This document shows, one piece after another, positions 35,889 through 44,761 of a stretch of DNA of 64,000 bases. A model generated the notes under the pieces. The model was not told the DNA's origin, did no database searches, and was given only the letters and a program-made list of their open reading frames with translations. The stretch is from Paraburkholderia fungorum (lineage in GTDB: Bacteria > Pseudomonadota > Gammaproteobacteria > Burkholderiales > Burkholderiaceae): the NCBI RefSeq assembly GCF_900099835.1, contig NZ_FNKP01000002.1:1922001-1986000 (forward strand), given 5' to 3'. Positions within the stretch are counted from its first letter, which is position 1. Each line of letters begins with the position of its first letter. The position numbers and the translations under genes were made by a program.

Positions 35889-36584
35889 ATGAGCGTCATC
35901 CATTTCATTGGCGGCGAGAAAGGCGGCGTAGGGAAATCACTGGTAGCCCGGATTCTGGCCCAGTACTTTATCGACGAAAACATTCCGTTCGTCGGCTTCG
36001 ACACCGACAGATCCCACGGCGCGTTGCTGCGCTTCTACTCGGACTTCACGGTTCCGGCGGTGCTGGACCGGCACGACAGTCTCGATCCGATCATCGAACG
36101 TGCGCTGGAAAATCCCGGGCAGCGGGTTCTGGTCGATCTCGCCGCGCAGACGCAGCAGGCGCTCGGTCAATGGCTGGAGGACACGGATGCGGTCGGCCTG
36201 GCCACCGAACACGGTCTGACGCTGACGTGGTGGCATGTGATGGACGCCGGACGCGATTCGGTGGACCTGTTGCGGCAGTGGCTCGACCAGTTCGGCGGAC
36301 GCGTCAAGCTGGTGATCGTGCTGAATGAAATTCGCGGCGACCGCTTCGACATCCTCGACGCGTCCGGCGAACGCGAGCGCGCCGAAGCACTCGGCGCGAG
36401 CGTGGTGACGTTACGCCGTCTGCCCGACGCGACGATGCAGAAGGTCGACCGGCACAGCGCGAGTTTCTGGGCGGCGGTCAATCATCAGGACGGCGCGGGG
36501 GCCGCTCTCGGGTTGCTCGACCGGCAGCGCGTGAAAATCTGGCTGCATCGCGTATATGGGGAGCTGGCGAAGGTCGGCGTTTGA
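35889..36584 (+). CDS. ParA/MinD-type (TraL/MobD-like) P-loop ATPase
   Basis: A 231-residue protein from ATG 35889, with AAAGGA upstream. The longer frame to 35640 is discarded because MSVIHFIGGEKGGVGKS is the usual family N-terminus. A deviant Walker A (GGEKGGVGKS, residues 8-17, with the signature second Lys) is followed by VGFDTDRSHGALLRFY and VLVDLAAQTQQALGQWLED (Walker B/switch-like). The overall shape resembles the plasmid mobilisation ATPases TraL/MobD more than chromosomal ParA, and the C-terminal 90 residues show no DNA-binding domain. No partner (ParB-like, relaxase or polysaccharide synthase) is adjacent, so its role is unclear. It is divergent from the Q/P/Y-rich gene and convergent with the Rieske oxygenase. 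Confidence 0.8.
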   Translation: MSVIHFIGGEKGGVGKSLVARILAQYFIDENIPFVGFDTDRSHGALLRFYSDFTVPAVLDRHDSLDPIIERALENPGQRVLVDLAAQTQQALGQWLEDTDAVGLATEHGLTLTWWHVMDAGRDSVDLLRQWLDQFGGRVKLVIVLNEIRGDRFDILDASGERERAEALGASVVTLRRLPDATMQKVDRHSASFWAAVNHQDGAGAALGLLDRQRVKIWLHRVYGELAKVGV

Positions 36585-36644
36585 TGGCGGAAACATAGCG
36601 GACACGCGGACGTCAGAACCGACGGCCCAAAGCAGGCGGCCATT

Positions 36645-36687
36645 CGGGTTCACCCACTGGAACAATCGTCTCCGGTGGGCGAACCCG
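36645..36687. terminator. long inverted repeat between convergent genes
   Basis: Seventeen-base arms (36645-36661 and 36671-36687, beginning CGGGTTC and ending GAACCCG) differ at two positions and enclose a 9-base loop. They sit between the ATPase stop (36584) and the Rieske stop (36696), suggesting a bidirectional terminator. Confidence 0.6.
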
Positions 36688-36695
36688 CAACGACA

Positions 36696-37817
36696 TCAAT
36701 CCTCTCGCGCCGCCACGACCGGAATCGCATCGATCGCCCATCCGCTGACTTCGCGCCGCGCGGGCCCGGGAATCGCGCAGGCCAGGCGGCCGCGATAGTC
36801 GCGCTCCACCCGCGCCTCGTCGATCCGGCACCCCTGCTTTTCGAGTTCGAGGACCCGGCGTCGAAACGCAATCTGCAACGCGTCCGATTTCACCGACACT
36901 TCCCGTTGCCAGTCGTCCGGGACGCGCTCGGGTCTAACCCGCCGCAATATCTCGTGATCCTCGCGGAAGATACGCAGATTGCGATTCACGGTCACGCGGT
37001 CGAACAGCGCCGAACGCATGAACGTGCGCCCCATCATCCACCATGTGCGAGTCCGGTTCGGTCCGACCGGGACGTGCGCCGACACGATCTGGATCGTCCA
37101 TCCATCACGCGGCCGCAATTCGAGCGTCACGCACGGCCCCGACAGATGAAAACCGGGCCGCGTCTCGACCGCCACCGTCTCTCCCGTCGCCCGCCGACGC
37201 AGCAGTCCTTGCCTGACCGGTCTGCGCATCGTCATCGTGGCGTCGCCGCTCCAGGAATCGGTGCGCACCTCGAATGCGTCAATCTGCGGATGATCCGGGT
37301 CGCCGAAAGTCGACCCGTGTACGAACGGCGCATGCGCGAAGTCGAGCCCGTTTTCGATCACGCGATCCCAGCTGGCGTCCCAGTCGAAGTGTCCGGACAC
37401 GACGCGGAATGCCGGATCGTCGACCCAGTCGAGTGCGGGCAACGGTGGCCGCTGGTCCTCCGGCAGATCGCCGAGAAACGCCCAGATCCAGCCGTAGCGT
37501 TCGACCACCGGATACGCATCGACGCGCGCCTTCGCGGGAATGCGCAGGTCCGGTTGCGCGGGAATTTGAGTGCAGACGCCATCGCCGTTAAATCGCCAGC
37601 CGTGATACGGGCACTGCACGGTGTGCGCTGCCTTCGTGCCGGCCGACAACGACCCGCCGCGATGCACGCAGATATCGGACAGCAGACGCGCCGCGCCGTG
37701 TTCGTCGCGAAAGGCAACGAACGCCTGACCGAGCAGTTTGACCGGCAGCAGCGCGGAACCGAGTTGTGTAGAAGGAGCGACGACGTACCAGAGATTTTTT
37801 AGCATTGGGTTAAGCAT
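36696..37817 (-). CDS. Rieske [2Fe-2S] non-haem iron oxygenase (VanA-like O-demethylase alpha subunit)
   Basis: A 373-residue oxygenase from ATG 37817; ATG 37805 is also possible, and the frame extends to 37931. The Rieske cluster ligands are Cys50, His52, Cys69 and His72 (CVHRGGSL, CPYHGWRF). The mononuclear iron site follows the N-x2-D-x2-H-x4-H pattern in ENGLDFAHAPFVH. The length and start fit the VanA/PobA-type group of one-component oxygenase subunits, which demethylate or hydroxylate aromatic ethers and related compounds using electrons from a VanB-type reductase. No reductase gene is adjacent, so it must borrow one from elsewhere. Substrate unknown. Confidence 0.88.
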   Translation of the reverse strand: MLNPMLKNLWYVVAPSTQLGSALLPVKLLGQAFVAFRDEHGAARLLSDICVHRGGSLSAGTKAAHTVQCPYHGWRFNGDGVCTQIPAQPDLRIPAKARVDAYPVVERYGWIWAFLGDLPEDQRPPLPALDWVDDPAFRVVSGHFDWDASWDRVIENGLDFAHAPFVHGSTFGDPDHPQIDAFEVRTDSWSGDATMTMRRPVRQGLLRRRATGETVAVETRPGFHLSGPCVTLELRPRDGWTIQIVSAHVPVGPNRTRTWWMMGRTFMRSALFDRVTVNRNLRIFREDHEILRRVRPERVPDDWQREVSVKSDALQIAFRRRVLELEKQGCRIDEARVERDYRGRLACAIPGPARREVSGWAIDAIPVVAARED

Positions 37818-38245
37818 TGCACACTGCCCGGGTGTGCTTCGTGGTCGGGTTGCGCCACATGCACAGTTGCTGCACGCCGATCTCGACGGAGAACAATCGG
37901 GCAATGACTGGTTCAGGTGCGCCGCCTTCATTTACCAGGGCGACGCGAAAACTCGCGCCGCGTGCCGCATCTACGAAGGCATGCGACCACGGCGTACGCG
38001 TCGACAGGCAGCCGTATTCCGCGAGAGTGCGTGCGGCTATCGACGAACCCGCTCGACGACAGCCAATGTACCTGAATCACTCGCAAGCCCGCATTTTTGC
38101 GGGGACGTGTAAGCAATTCGCTCCTCTCAATTCGAAGGAGCGCTCTATAGATTTGCCCGGCCCTCCACCTCCCAAAGCGCATCGGCCCGACTACCATGCA
38201 CGTTTTCCTTGCCGCTTGCGGCGCACTCCATGATCGGGCTTTCGC
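37818..38245. other. 428-bp divergent spacer, no supported gene
   Basis: Overlapping ORFs occur on both strands here (for example 37817-38233 plus and 37928-38197 minus), but none has a ribosome site, a recognisable domain or normal composition. The region must contain the promoters of the Rieske gene and the thioesterase gene. Confidence 0.55.
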
Positions 38246-38791
38246 ATGAGTCTTCTGTTTCGTCTATTGCTTCTGATTTTCACCAGCCGTCGCCGTAGCC
38301 GGTTGAACGTGCTCGACACCTGCATCACCCCGTTTCGCGTCTGGCTAAACGACCTCGACGTTTTGCTCCACATGAACAACGGCCGCTATCTGACGATCCT
38401 CGATCTGGCGCGCGTCGATCTGATGATGCGCAGCGGCCTGTGGCGGCAATTGAACACGCAACGCTGGTATCCGGTGGTCACGCTGGAAACAATTCGATTT
38501 CACCGCTCGCTAGAACTCGGCAATCGTTACGACGTGCGTACCCGTGTTATCGGCTGGGACGAAAAACATATCTTCATCGAGCAGGGATTCGTCCGCGATA
38601 ACGTCGAAATTGCACTGGCCGTCGTGCGTGCACGATTTCTGAAGCGCAGCGGCGGTATCGTGACGACCGCCGAATTGATGCAACTCGCGGATGTATCACA
38701 GCCATCGCCGGTATTGCCCGAATGGGTCGCCCGTTGGAGCGACGCGGAAGGCGGCATGGCGTTCCAGCCGGCGTCTTCGCCAAAACAGTAA
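38246..38791 (+). CDS. thioesterase-family (4HBT hot-dog) protein
   Basis: A 181-residue protein. A short hydrophobic N-terminus (MSLLFRLLLLIFTSRR) may anchor it to the membrane. The hot-dog fold is then seen in PFRVWLNDLDVLLHMNNGRY followed by LTILDLARVDLMMR. The Asn-Asn-Gly in HMNNGRYL is the family's catalytic-region pattern, as in THEM6-like and YbgC-like acyl-CoA thioesterases. Later strands include IRFHRSLELGNRYDVRTRVI and GFVRDNVEIALAVVRARFLK. It probably hydrolyses an acyl-CoA, chain length unknown. It is a single gene, 362 bp before the DUF3141 operon, on the same strand. Confidence 0.82.
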   Translation: MSLLFRLLLLIFTSRRRSRLNVLDTCITPFRVWLNDLDVLLHMNNGRYLTILDLARVDLMMRSGLWRQLNTQRWYPVVTLETIRFHRSLELGNRYDVRTRVIGWDEKHIFIEQGFVRDNVEIALAVVRARFLKRSGGIVTTAELMQLADVSQPSPVLPEWVARWSDAEGGMAFQPASSPKQ

Positions 38792-39153
38792 ACGATCGGC
38801 TAAAAAATGTCAGCCGCACCCGTCCGTTTCAATCGTTTATGCGCGCCGTCAAATCTCCTCGAATTCCGGTTTGCCAGATCAATTGTCACCGCCTAGACTC
38901 CGTAAGATGACGCAGTGCAACACGCGGCACATGACCGTTTAAAACCACGGGCCGGGCCGCGTGACAACTAGTCGGCGCAGCTGCACGCATGTCATTGCTT
39001 TGCCCTGGCTTTTGCCGATCATGGGCGACATCCGCGTGTTTTCATGCCAGGCCCGTAATCCGGTCCTACTGCCGCGCAGAAGCGGCCCCGCAGCATCGGC
39101 CACACCTGAGCAGCCACGCAGTAGCGCCGACTCTTCGAGGAGGTTAAAGCGGC
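38792..39153. other. 362-bp spacer before the DUF3141 operon
   Basis: No gene is seen. I looked for an Anr/FNR box (TTGATnnnnATCAA), since pta-ackA operons of this type are often oxygen-regulated, and found none. The right end has the strong ribosome site GAGGAGGT before the DUF3141 start. Confidence 0.55.
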
Positions 39154-41442
39154 ATGCACGACTCCAATCAGCCACTCGATACACCCGATACGCCTGACGC
39201 ATCCGCTCATCCCGCCATCGCTTCGCCGTACGCATTCCCGCCGTTCACGGCTTTCGCGCACGCCGCCGCCGACTACGCGATCGACGCGTGGCAACGCTCC
39301 GTGCTGTTCGCCGACGTGATGCGCGAGCGCGGCAACCAGTACGAAACGCATCTGAACGAACGCACGCCCAATGTGCTCGATTTCAGCGTCGAATTAATCG
39401 TCGACGGACGCACGTTGCCGCGCCCGGTCAACTACGGACTCGTGCGCATCGTCGCCCCCGCCGATCTGCAAGCCCATCACGATCCGGTCGAGGAGCACGA
39501 TCCCGGACGTCTGCGGCCCTTTGTCGTGTTCGATCCGCGCGCGGGACACGGCCCGGGAATCGGCGGCTTCAAGCGTGACAGCGAAATCGGCGCTGCATTG
39601 CGCGCGGGGCATCCGTGCTATTTCGTCGGCTTTCTTCCCAATCCCGTTCCCGGTCAGACCGTCGAGGACGTGATGCGCGCCGAAGCCGCGTTTCTCGAGA
39701 AAGTGATCGAGCTGCATCCGGGTAGCCCCGGCAAGCCTGCCGTGATCGGCAATTGCCAGGCAGGCTGGCAGATCCTGATGACCGCCGCGATGCGCCCGGA
39801 CCTGTTCGGGCCGATCATCGTCGCGGGCGCTCCGGTTTCTTACTGGGCCGGCTGGCGCGGCAAGAATCCGATGCGCTATTCCGGCGGCATGCTCGGCGGT
39901 TCGTGGCTCACCGCGCTGACCGGCGATCTCGGCGGCGGCCGCTTCGACGGCGCGTGGCTCGTGCAGAACTTCGAGAACCTCAATCCGGCGAATACGCTCT
40001 GGCAAAAGAACTACAACCTGTACGCCAGAATCGACACGGAAGCGCCCCGCTATCTGGGCTTCGAAAAGTACTGGGGCGGCCACGTGTTTCTGAACGCGGT
40101 GGAAATGCAGTACATCGTCGACAACCTGTTTGTCGGCAACCGGCTTTCAGGCGGCGACATCGTGCTATCTGACGGGGTGCGCCTCGATCTGCGCAATATC
40201 CGCTCGCCGATCGTGGTGTTCTGTTCGTATGGCGACAACATCACGCCGCCACCGCAGGCGCTTGGCTGGATCACGGACCTGTATCACGACGACGCCGAAC
40301 TGTTCGGACACAAGCAGACCATCGTCTACGCGACGCACGACAATATCGGCCATCTCGGCATCTTCGTGTCGAGCAGCACCGGGCGCAAGGAGCATCGCGA
40401 ATTCGTCAGCAACATCGATCTTATCGACCTGCTTCCATCCGGCCTGTATGAAGCGCAAATGGGCGCGAAAACCGAGGCGACGCCGCACGCGGAACTGGTC
40501 GAAGGCGATCATGTACTGTCGATTTCACCGCGCAGCATCGAAGACGTGCGCGCGATCGTGCAGCCGGACGACGAAAGCGATCGACGCTTCGCCACCGCCG
40601 CTTATGTGTCGAATCTGAATCTCGGCCTGTATCGCGGCTTCGTCCAGCCGTGGGTGCGTTTGTGCGGGACACCGTGGGGCGCGGAGCTGGCGAGCCGCCT
40701 GCATCCGCTGCGGGTGCCGTATGAAGCGTGGTCGGATCGTCATCCGCTGGCCTCGGGCGTTGCGCAGGCCGCTGAACGCGTCAAGGAAACGCGCGAACCC
40801 GCCGCCGTCGATAACCCGTTCTGGCAGATGCAGAATGCGGTGTCGGATTCGATCGTCACATCCCTGAACCTGTATCGCGACGCGCGCGACGCCGCGGTCG
40901 AACAGATTTTCGAAACGGTCTACGGATCGCCATGGCTCCAGGCGCTCGCGGGCCTCGCTCCGCAGCACGGCAGCGCGCACGCGCCATCACACGACGTCAA
41001 CGCGCGACACGTACCGGTTGCCATTGAACAGCAGCGGCTGCGCGAGACCATGTCGAAAGGCGGACTCGTCGAAGCAAGCATACGTGCGCTACTTTTCGTG
41101 CGCAGAACGCATGGAGTCGCCGACGAGCGCCGCTTCAACCAGGCGCGCGCCATGCTCGGCACCCTGTCCGATCAAGGCGTTCTTTCGTTCAAACAGGTGA
41201 TTCGCGAACAGGCCGAACTGCTGCGCCTCGATGCCGACGCCGCGCTTGACGCGCTGCCCGGCATGCTCGCGGGCACAGCGCCTGCCGAAATCCATCAGGC
41301 TGCACGTCACATCGACAAACTCAGCACCACGTTACCGCTCGACGACAACGAGCGCGCCGATCTGGCTCGCGTGCTGACCATTTTTGAATCTGCGTCAAAG
41401 ACAAAAAAAGCGCCGCCTGACAAGGTGCGTCAGAAAGTCTGA
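39154..41442 (+). CDS. DUF3141 protein, PHA-synthase-like alpha/beta hydrolase fold
   Basis: A 762-residue protein with ATG 39154 after GAGGAGGT. A nucleophile elbow IGNCQAGWQ places Cys201 where poly-hydroxyalkanoate synthases have their catalytic Cys (G-x-C-x-G). Other PhaC-like landmarks are FDPRAGHGPGIGGFK and VFLNAVEMQYIVDNLFVGNR, and an Asp-containing segment CSYGDNITPPPQALGW. The C-terminal 300 residues are mostly helical and specific to DUF3141 proteins. The length fits that family. The real activity is undefined: polymer synthesis, acyl transfer or hydrolysis are all possible. It is the first gene of an operon with pta, ackA and fabI, which suggests handling of acyl groups. Confidence 0.9.
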   Translation: MHDSNQPLDTPDTPDASAHPAIASPYAFPPFTAFAHAAADYAIDAWQRSVLFADVMRERGNQYETHLNERTPNVLDFSVELIVDGRTLPRPVNYGLVRIVAPADLQAHHDPVEEHDPGRLRPFVVFDPRAGHGPGIGGFKRDSEIGAALRAGHPCYFVGFLPNPVPGQTVEDVMRAEAAFLEKVIELHPGSPGKPAVIGNCQAGWQILMTAAMRPDLFGPIIVAGAPVSYWAGWRGKNPMRYSGGMLGGSWLTALTGDLGGGRFDGAWLVQNFENLNPANTLWQKNYNLYARIDTEAPRYLGFEKYWGGHVFLNAVEMQYIVDNLFVGNRLSGGDIVLSDGVRLDLRNIRSPIVVFCSYGDNITPPPQALGWITDLYHDDAELFGHKQTIVYATHDNIGHLGIFVSSSTGRKEHREFVSNIDLIDLLPSGLYEAQMGAKTEATPHAELVEGDHVLSISPRSIEDVRAIVQPDDESDRRFATAAYVSNLNLGLYRGFVQPWVRLCGTPWGAELASRLHPLRVPYEAWSDRHPLASGVAQAAERVKETREPAAVDNPFWQMQNAVSDSIVTSLNLYRDARDAAVEQIFETVYGSPWLQALAGLAPQHGSAHAPSHDVNARHVPVAIEQQRLRETMSKGGLVEASIRALLFVRRTHGVADERRFNQARAMLGTLSDQGVLSFKQVIREQAELLRLDADAALDALPGMLAGTAPAEIHQAARHIDKLSTTLPLDDNERADLARVLTIFESASKTKKAPPDKVRQKV

Positions 41443-41458
41443 ATCGTTCGGGCAGGTT

Positions 41459-41485
41459 GAACGGTTCGAGCGGTTCGAACCGTTC
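41459..41485 (+). other. intercistronic hairpin between DUF3141 and pta genes
   Basis: Perfect 11-bp arms GAACGGTTCGA (41459-41469) and TCGAACCGTTC (41475-41485) with a 5-base loop, in the 75-bp gap. It may set differential mRNA stability between the first gene and the rest of the operon. Confidence 0.5.
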
Positions 41486-41517
41486 CGTTATCGACACGCC
41501 AATCCAGGGCCCAGCAC

Positions 41518-42459
41518 ATGGAACACAAACGCGAGAAGTACGAACGCCTGATCGCCTTCGCCAAAACGCTACCGCCGCTGCCGACCGCCGTCGCGCATCC
41601 GTGCGATCACGATTCGTTGTCTTCGGTCATCGAAGCCGCCCAACTTCATCTGATCGCGCCGATCCTCGTTGCGCCGCGCGCGAAGCTGGAAGCGGCCGCC
41701 CGCGAAGGCAATCTCGATCTGGGCGATCTGCCCATCGTCGACGTAGCGCACAGTCACGCGGCCGCCGACATGGCGGTGCAACTCGTGCATGAAGGCAGCG
41801 CGCAGGCGCTGATGAAAGGCTCGCTGCACACGGACGAACTGATGGCCGCCGTGGTCGCGCGCGGCACGGGTTTGCGTACCGAACGGCGCGTCAGCCACTG
41901 CTTCGTGATGGACGTACCAGGACACGAAGACCCGCTGATCATCACCGACGCAGCCGTGAACATCTCGCCGACGCTCGACGAAAAACGTGACATCGTGCAG
42001 AACGCGATCGACCTGGCTCACGCATTGCGTTTTCCGGCTGCGCGGGTTGCGATTCTGTCGGCGATGGAAACCATCAATTCGAAAGTGCCCTCCACGCTCG
42101 ATGCCGCCGCGCTGTGCAAGATGGCCGACCGCCAGCAGATTACCGGCGGCATTCTCGACGGCCCGCTCGCGCTCGACAACGCGATCAGCGAAGAAGCCGC
42201 GAAAACCAAGGGCATCCGCTCGCCGGTCGCCGGGCACGCCAACGTGCTGGTCGTGCCGGACCTCGAAGCGGGCAACCTGCTCGCCAAGAGCCTGTCGTTT
42301 CTGGCGGGCGCGGATGCTGCGGGCATCGTACTGGGCGCGAGGGTTCCCATCATCCTCACCAGCCGCGCGGATTCGGTGATGACGAGGCTCGCGTCGTGCG
42401 CGGTCGCGTCGCTCGTTGCGCTGGCGCGGCGCGAGAACCTTTCTTCCGTCATCGTCTGA
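41518..42459 (+). CDS. pta: phosphate acetyl/butyryltransferase
   Basis: A 313-residue PTA_PTB-family enzyme, the short single-domain form. It has the substrate-loop region EGSAQALMKGSLHTDELMAA, the family motif ISPTLDEKRDIVQNAIDLAH and the C-terminal VPDLEAGNLLAKSLSFLAGA followed by AGIVLGARVPIILTSRADS. It interconverts acyl-CoA and acyl phosphate; acetyl versus butyryl preference is not readable. The next gene, ackA, starts 13 bp after its stop, so together they form an acyl-CoA to acyl-phosphate to carboxylate plus ATP route. In this family of operons the pair is thought to serve low-oxygen or overflow metabolism. Confidence 0.93.
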   Translation: MEHKREKYERLIAFAKTLPPLPTAVAHPCDHDSLSSVIEAAQLHLIAPILVAPRAKLEAAAREGNLDLGDLPIVDVAHSHAAADMAVQLVHEGSAQALMKGSLHTDELMAAVVARGTGLRTERRVSHCFVMDVPGHEDPLIITDAAVNISPTLDEKRDIVQNAIDLAHALRFPAARVAILSAMETINSKVPSTLDAAALCKMADRQQITGGILDGPLALDNAISEEAAKTKGIRSPVAGHANVLVVPDLEAGNLLAKSLSFLAGADAAGIVLGARVPIILTSRADSVMTRLASCAVASLVALARRENLSSVIV

Positions 42460-42472
42460 GAGGGGCGCTCGC

Positions 42473-43651
42473 ATGGACGTCATTCTGGTCATCAATGCGG
42501 GTTCGTCCAGCATCAAATTTCACGCATTCTCGGTGAACGGCGGCGTGCTCGATCCAATTGCCGGTGGCAAGCTCGAAGAGATTTACAGCAATCCCCGCTT
42601 TCAGGTGAAACGCCAGGACGGCGAAATCGTCGACGAAAAGCGCTGGCCGGAGGGCGAGCGTCTCGGCCACGACAACGCCATCGCGTTCCTGCTCGACTGG
42701 TTGCGCGGACACGCGGGCGACGCGACCTTGCTCGCGGTCGGCCATCGCGTGGTACACGGCGGCGAACGTTATTCCGAACCTGTGCGTGTCGATGACGAAG
42801 TGCTCGCGCAACTCGAATCGCTCGTGCCGCTCGCGCCGCTGCATCAACCGCACAACCTCGCGGCAATCCGTTCGATCCGCTCGCGCAATCCGCAGCTGCC
42901 GCAAATTGCCTGCTTCGATACCGCCTTCCATCACACGCAACCGGCGCTTGCCACGCGTTTTGCGCTGCCGCCCGACATCACGCAACGCGGCGTGCGGCGT
43001 TACGGCTTTCATGGTCTGTCGTACGAGTACATCGCGAGCGTTCTGCCGCAATACGACGAGCGTGCCGCGTACGGCAAAACGGTGGTGCTGCATCTCGGCA
43101 ACGGCGCGAGCATGACCGCGCTCAATCACGGTAAAAGCGTCACCAGCACGATGGGCTTCACCGCCGTCGAAGGACTCGTAATGGGCACGCGTTCGGGCAG
43201 CCTCGACCCCGGCGTCGTGCTGTGGATGATGGAAGAAGCGCACATGGACGCGCGCGCGATCGAAGCGCTGTTGTACAAGCGCTCGGGTCTGCTAGGCGTC
43301 TCGGGCGTATCGAGCGACATGCGCACGCTGCTCGCGAGCGACGTGCCCGCCGCCGCCGAAGCCGTCGATCTGTTCTGCTATCGCATCTCGCGCGAACTCG
43401 GCTCGCTCGCGGCCGCGCTCGGCGGTCTCGACGCGATCGTCTTCACGGCGGGCATCGGCGAATATGCGGCACCGGTGCGGGAGCGCGTGTGCCGCGCGGC
43501 GGCATGGCTCGGCGTGTTGCTCGACCCGCAGGCGAACGCGAAACACGGCCCGCTTATCAGCGACCCGCAAAGCGCTGTCGATGTGTGGGTCATCCCGACC
43601 AACGAAGAATTGATGATCGCGCGACACGCGTTGCACCGACTGGAGGAGTAA
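42473..43651 (+). CDS. ackA: acetate kinase (AckA)
   Basis: A 392-residue kinase from ATG 42473. The frame extends to 42416, but MDVILVINAGSSSIKF is the standard family N-terminus with the phosphate-1 motif. Further motifs are GFHGLSYEYI, VVLHLGNGASMTALNHGKS (adenosine/phosphate-2) and GLVMGTRSGSLDPGV. It phosphorylates acetate or propionate with ATP, reversibly, and works with the preceding acyltransferase. Its 3' end contains GGAGGAG, which serves as the ribosome site of fabI two bases after the stop. Confidence 0.95.
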   Translation: MDVILVINAGSSSIKFHAFSVNGGVLDPIAGGKLEEIYSNPRFQVKRQDGEIVDEKRWPEGERLGHDNAIAFLLDWLRGHAGDATLLAVGHRVVHGGERYSEPVRVDDEVLAQLESLVPLAPLHQPHNLAAIRSIRSRNPQLPQIACFDTAFHHTQPALATRFALPPDITQRGVRRYGFHGLSYEYIASVLPQYDERAAYGKTVVLHLGNGASMTALNHGKSVTSTMGFTAVEGLVMGTRSGSLDPGVVLWMMEEAHMDARAIEALLYKRSGLLGVSGVSSDMRTLLASDVPAAAEAVDLFCYRISRELGSLAAALGGLDAIVFTAGIGEYAAPVRERVCRAAAWLGVLLDPQANAKHGPLISDPQSAVDVWVIPTNEELMIARHALHRLEE

Positions 43652-43653
43652 GC

Positions 43654-44436
43654 ATGGACAAGCTCTCTGCACAGCCTTTCACGGGACGCAAGGTGCTGAT
43701 CGTCGGCATCGCGAACGAGCACTCGATTGCGTATGGATGTGCGAAAGCGTTCCGCGAACTTGGCGCGGAACTCGCGATCACGTATCTGAACGACAAGGCG
43801 AAGACCTACGTCGAACCGCTCGCGCAGGAACTGGGCGCATCGATTTTTCTGCCGCTGGACGTATCGAAAGCCGGCGAACTGGAAGAGGTGTTCGAAACGA
43901 TTCGCGCGACATGGGGACGGCTCGACGTCGGCATTCATTCGATTGCTTTCGCGCCGAAGGACGATCTGCAAGGCGGCCTGCTGAACAGTTCCGCGCAGGG
44001 ATTTGCGCAGGCAATGGATATCTCGTGCCACTCGTTCATCCGCATGGCTCGGCTCGCCGCGCCGTTGATGGACGAAGGCGGCTCGCTTTTCGCGATGAGC
44101 TATCTCGGCGCGACGCGCGTCGTGCCGAATTACGATCTGATGGGCCCGGTCAAGGCCGCGCTCGAAGCATCGTGCCGTTATCTCGCGCACGAACTCGGGC
44201 CGCAGCGCATTCGCGTCCATCCCATTTCTCCGGGTCCGCTGAAAACGCGGGCCGCGTCGGGCCTGAAAGACTTCGATCTTCTGCTCACCGAAGCGGCCGA
44301 GCTTGCACCGATCGGTGAACTCGTCGACATCATGGATGTGGGCTACACCTGCGCCTTTCTCGCGACACCCTACGCGCGGCGGATGACTGGCAACACGATC
44401 TTCGTCGACGGCGGCGTCAGCATCATGAACGGCTAA
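43654..44436 (+). CDS. fabI: enoyl-[acyl-carrier-protein] reductase (NADH), FabI
   Basis: A 260-residue short-chain dehydrogenase-type FabI. The nucleotide-binding loop is GIANEHSIAYG (residues 18-28). The catalytic residues follow the FabI pattern Y-x6-Y and Y-x6-K: Tyr150, Tyr160 and Lys167 in MSYLGATRVVPNYDLMGPVK. It reduces trans-2-enoyl-ACP in the last step of the fatty-acid elongation cycle and is the triclosan target in the family. Because it lies within a DUF3141-pta-ackA operon, it is more likely an accessory copy than the housekeeping one (inference). The start is two bases after the ackA stop. Confidence 0.94.
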   Translation: MDKLSAQPFTGRKVLIVGIANEHSIAYGCAKAFRELGAELAITYLNDKAKTYVEPLAQELGASIFLPLDVSKAGELEEVFETIRATWGRLDVGIHSIAFAPKDDLQGGLLNSSAQGFAQAMDISCHSFIRMARLAAPLMDEGGSLFAMSYLGATRVVPNYDLMGPVKAALEASCRYLAHELGPQRIRVHPISPGPLKTRAASGLKDFDLLLTEAAELAPIGELVDIMDVGYTCAFLATPYARRMTGNTIFVDGGVSIMNG

Positions 44437-44461
44437 CGCCATTTTCCCTGCGAGTACCGTC

Positions 44462-44761
44462 ATGAAGTTGCTGGTTAGCGGACTGCCCCACGACGTCACG
44501 GCCGACGAATTACGTGAATTGATATTCCGCTATTCGCACGCTGCGTGTCACGAGATTCAATTGATCGGCGAAAGCGACGATCATCCCGCCGCGCTGGTCG
44601 AGATCGAAGGCGCCACGTGGATGGCGCTGAACAATATTCGCCAGCGTCTGCATGGCATGTACTGGCATCGCTGCCGCCTCGGCGTGCAGATTCTTTCGTT
44701 CTGGGACGTCAGCAATGCGGCCGAGGCGAAGCGGATGACGCGTACGGCGTTGCCGGGTTAG
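44462..44761 (+). CDS. small RRM-like putative RNA-binding protein
   Basis: A 99-residue protein. Its opening MKLLVSGLPHDVTADELREL looks like the RNP2 strand and first helix of an RNA-recognition motif, and the alternation of strands and helices over residues 1-80 is compatible with that fold. The RNP1 region (ALVEIEGATWMALNNI) lacks the usual aromatic residues, so binding to RNA is uncertain. It is the last gene of the DUF3141-pta-ackA-fabI set, 25 bp after fabI. A stem-loop straddles its stop codon. Confidence 0.6.
   Translation: MKLLVSGLPHDVTADELRELIFRYSHAACHEIQLIGESDDHPAALVEIEGATWMALNNIRQRLHGMYWHRCRLGVQILSFWDVSNAAEAKRMTRTALPG

Noticed and set aside
37817..38233. A 138-codon plus-strand frame between the Rieske and thioesterase genes
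   Set aside because: Cys/Arg/Pro-rich, no ribosome site, overlaps the Rieske start region, no domain.
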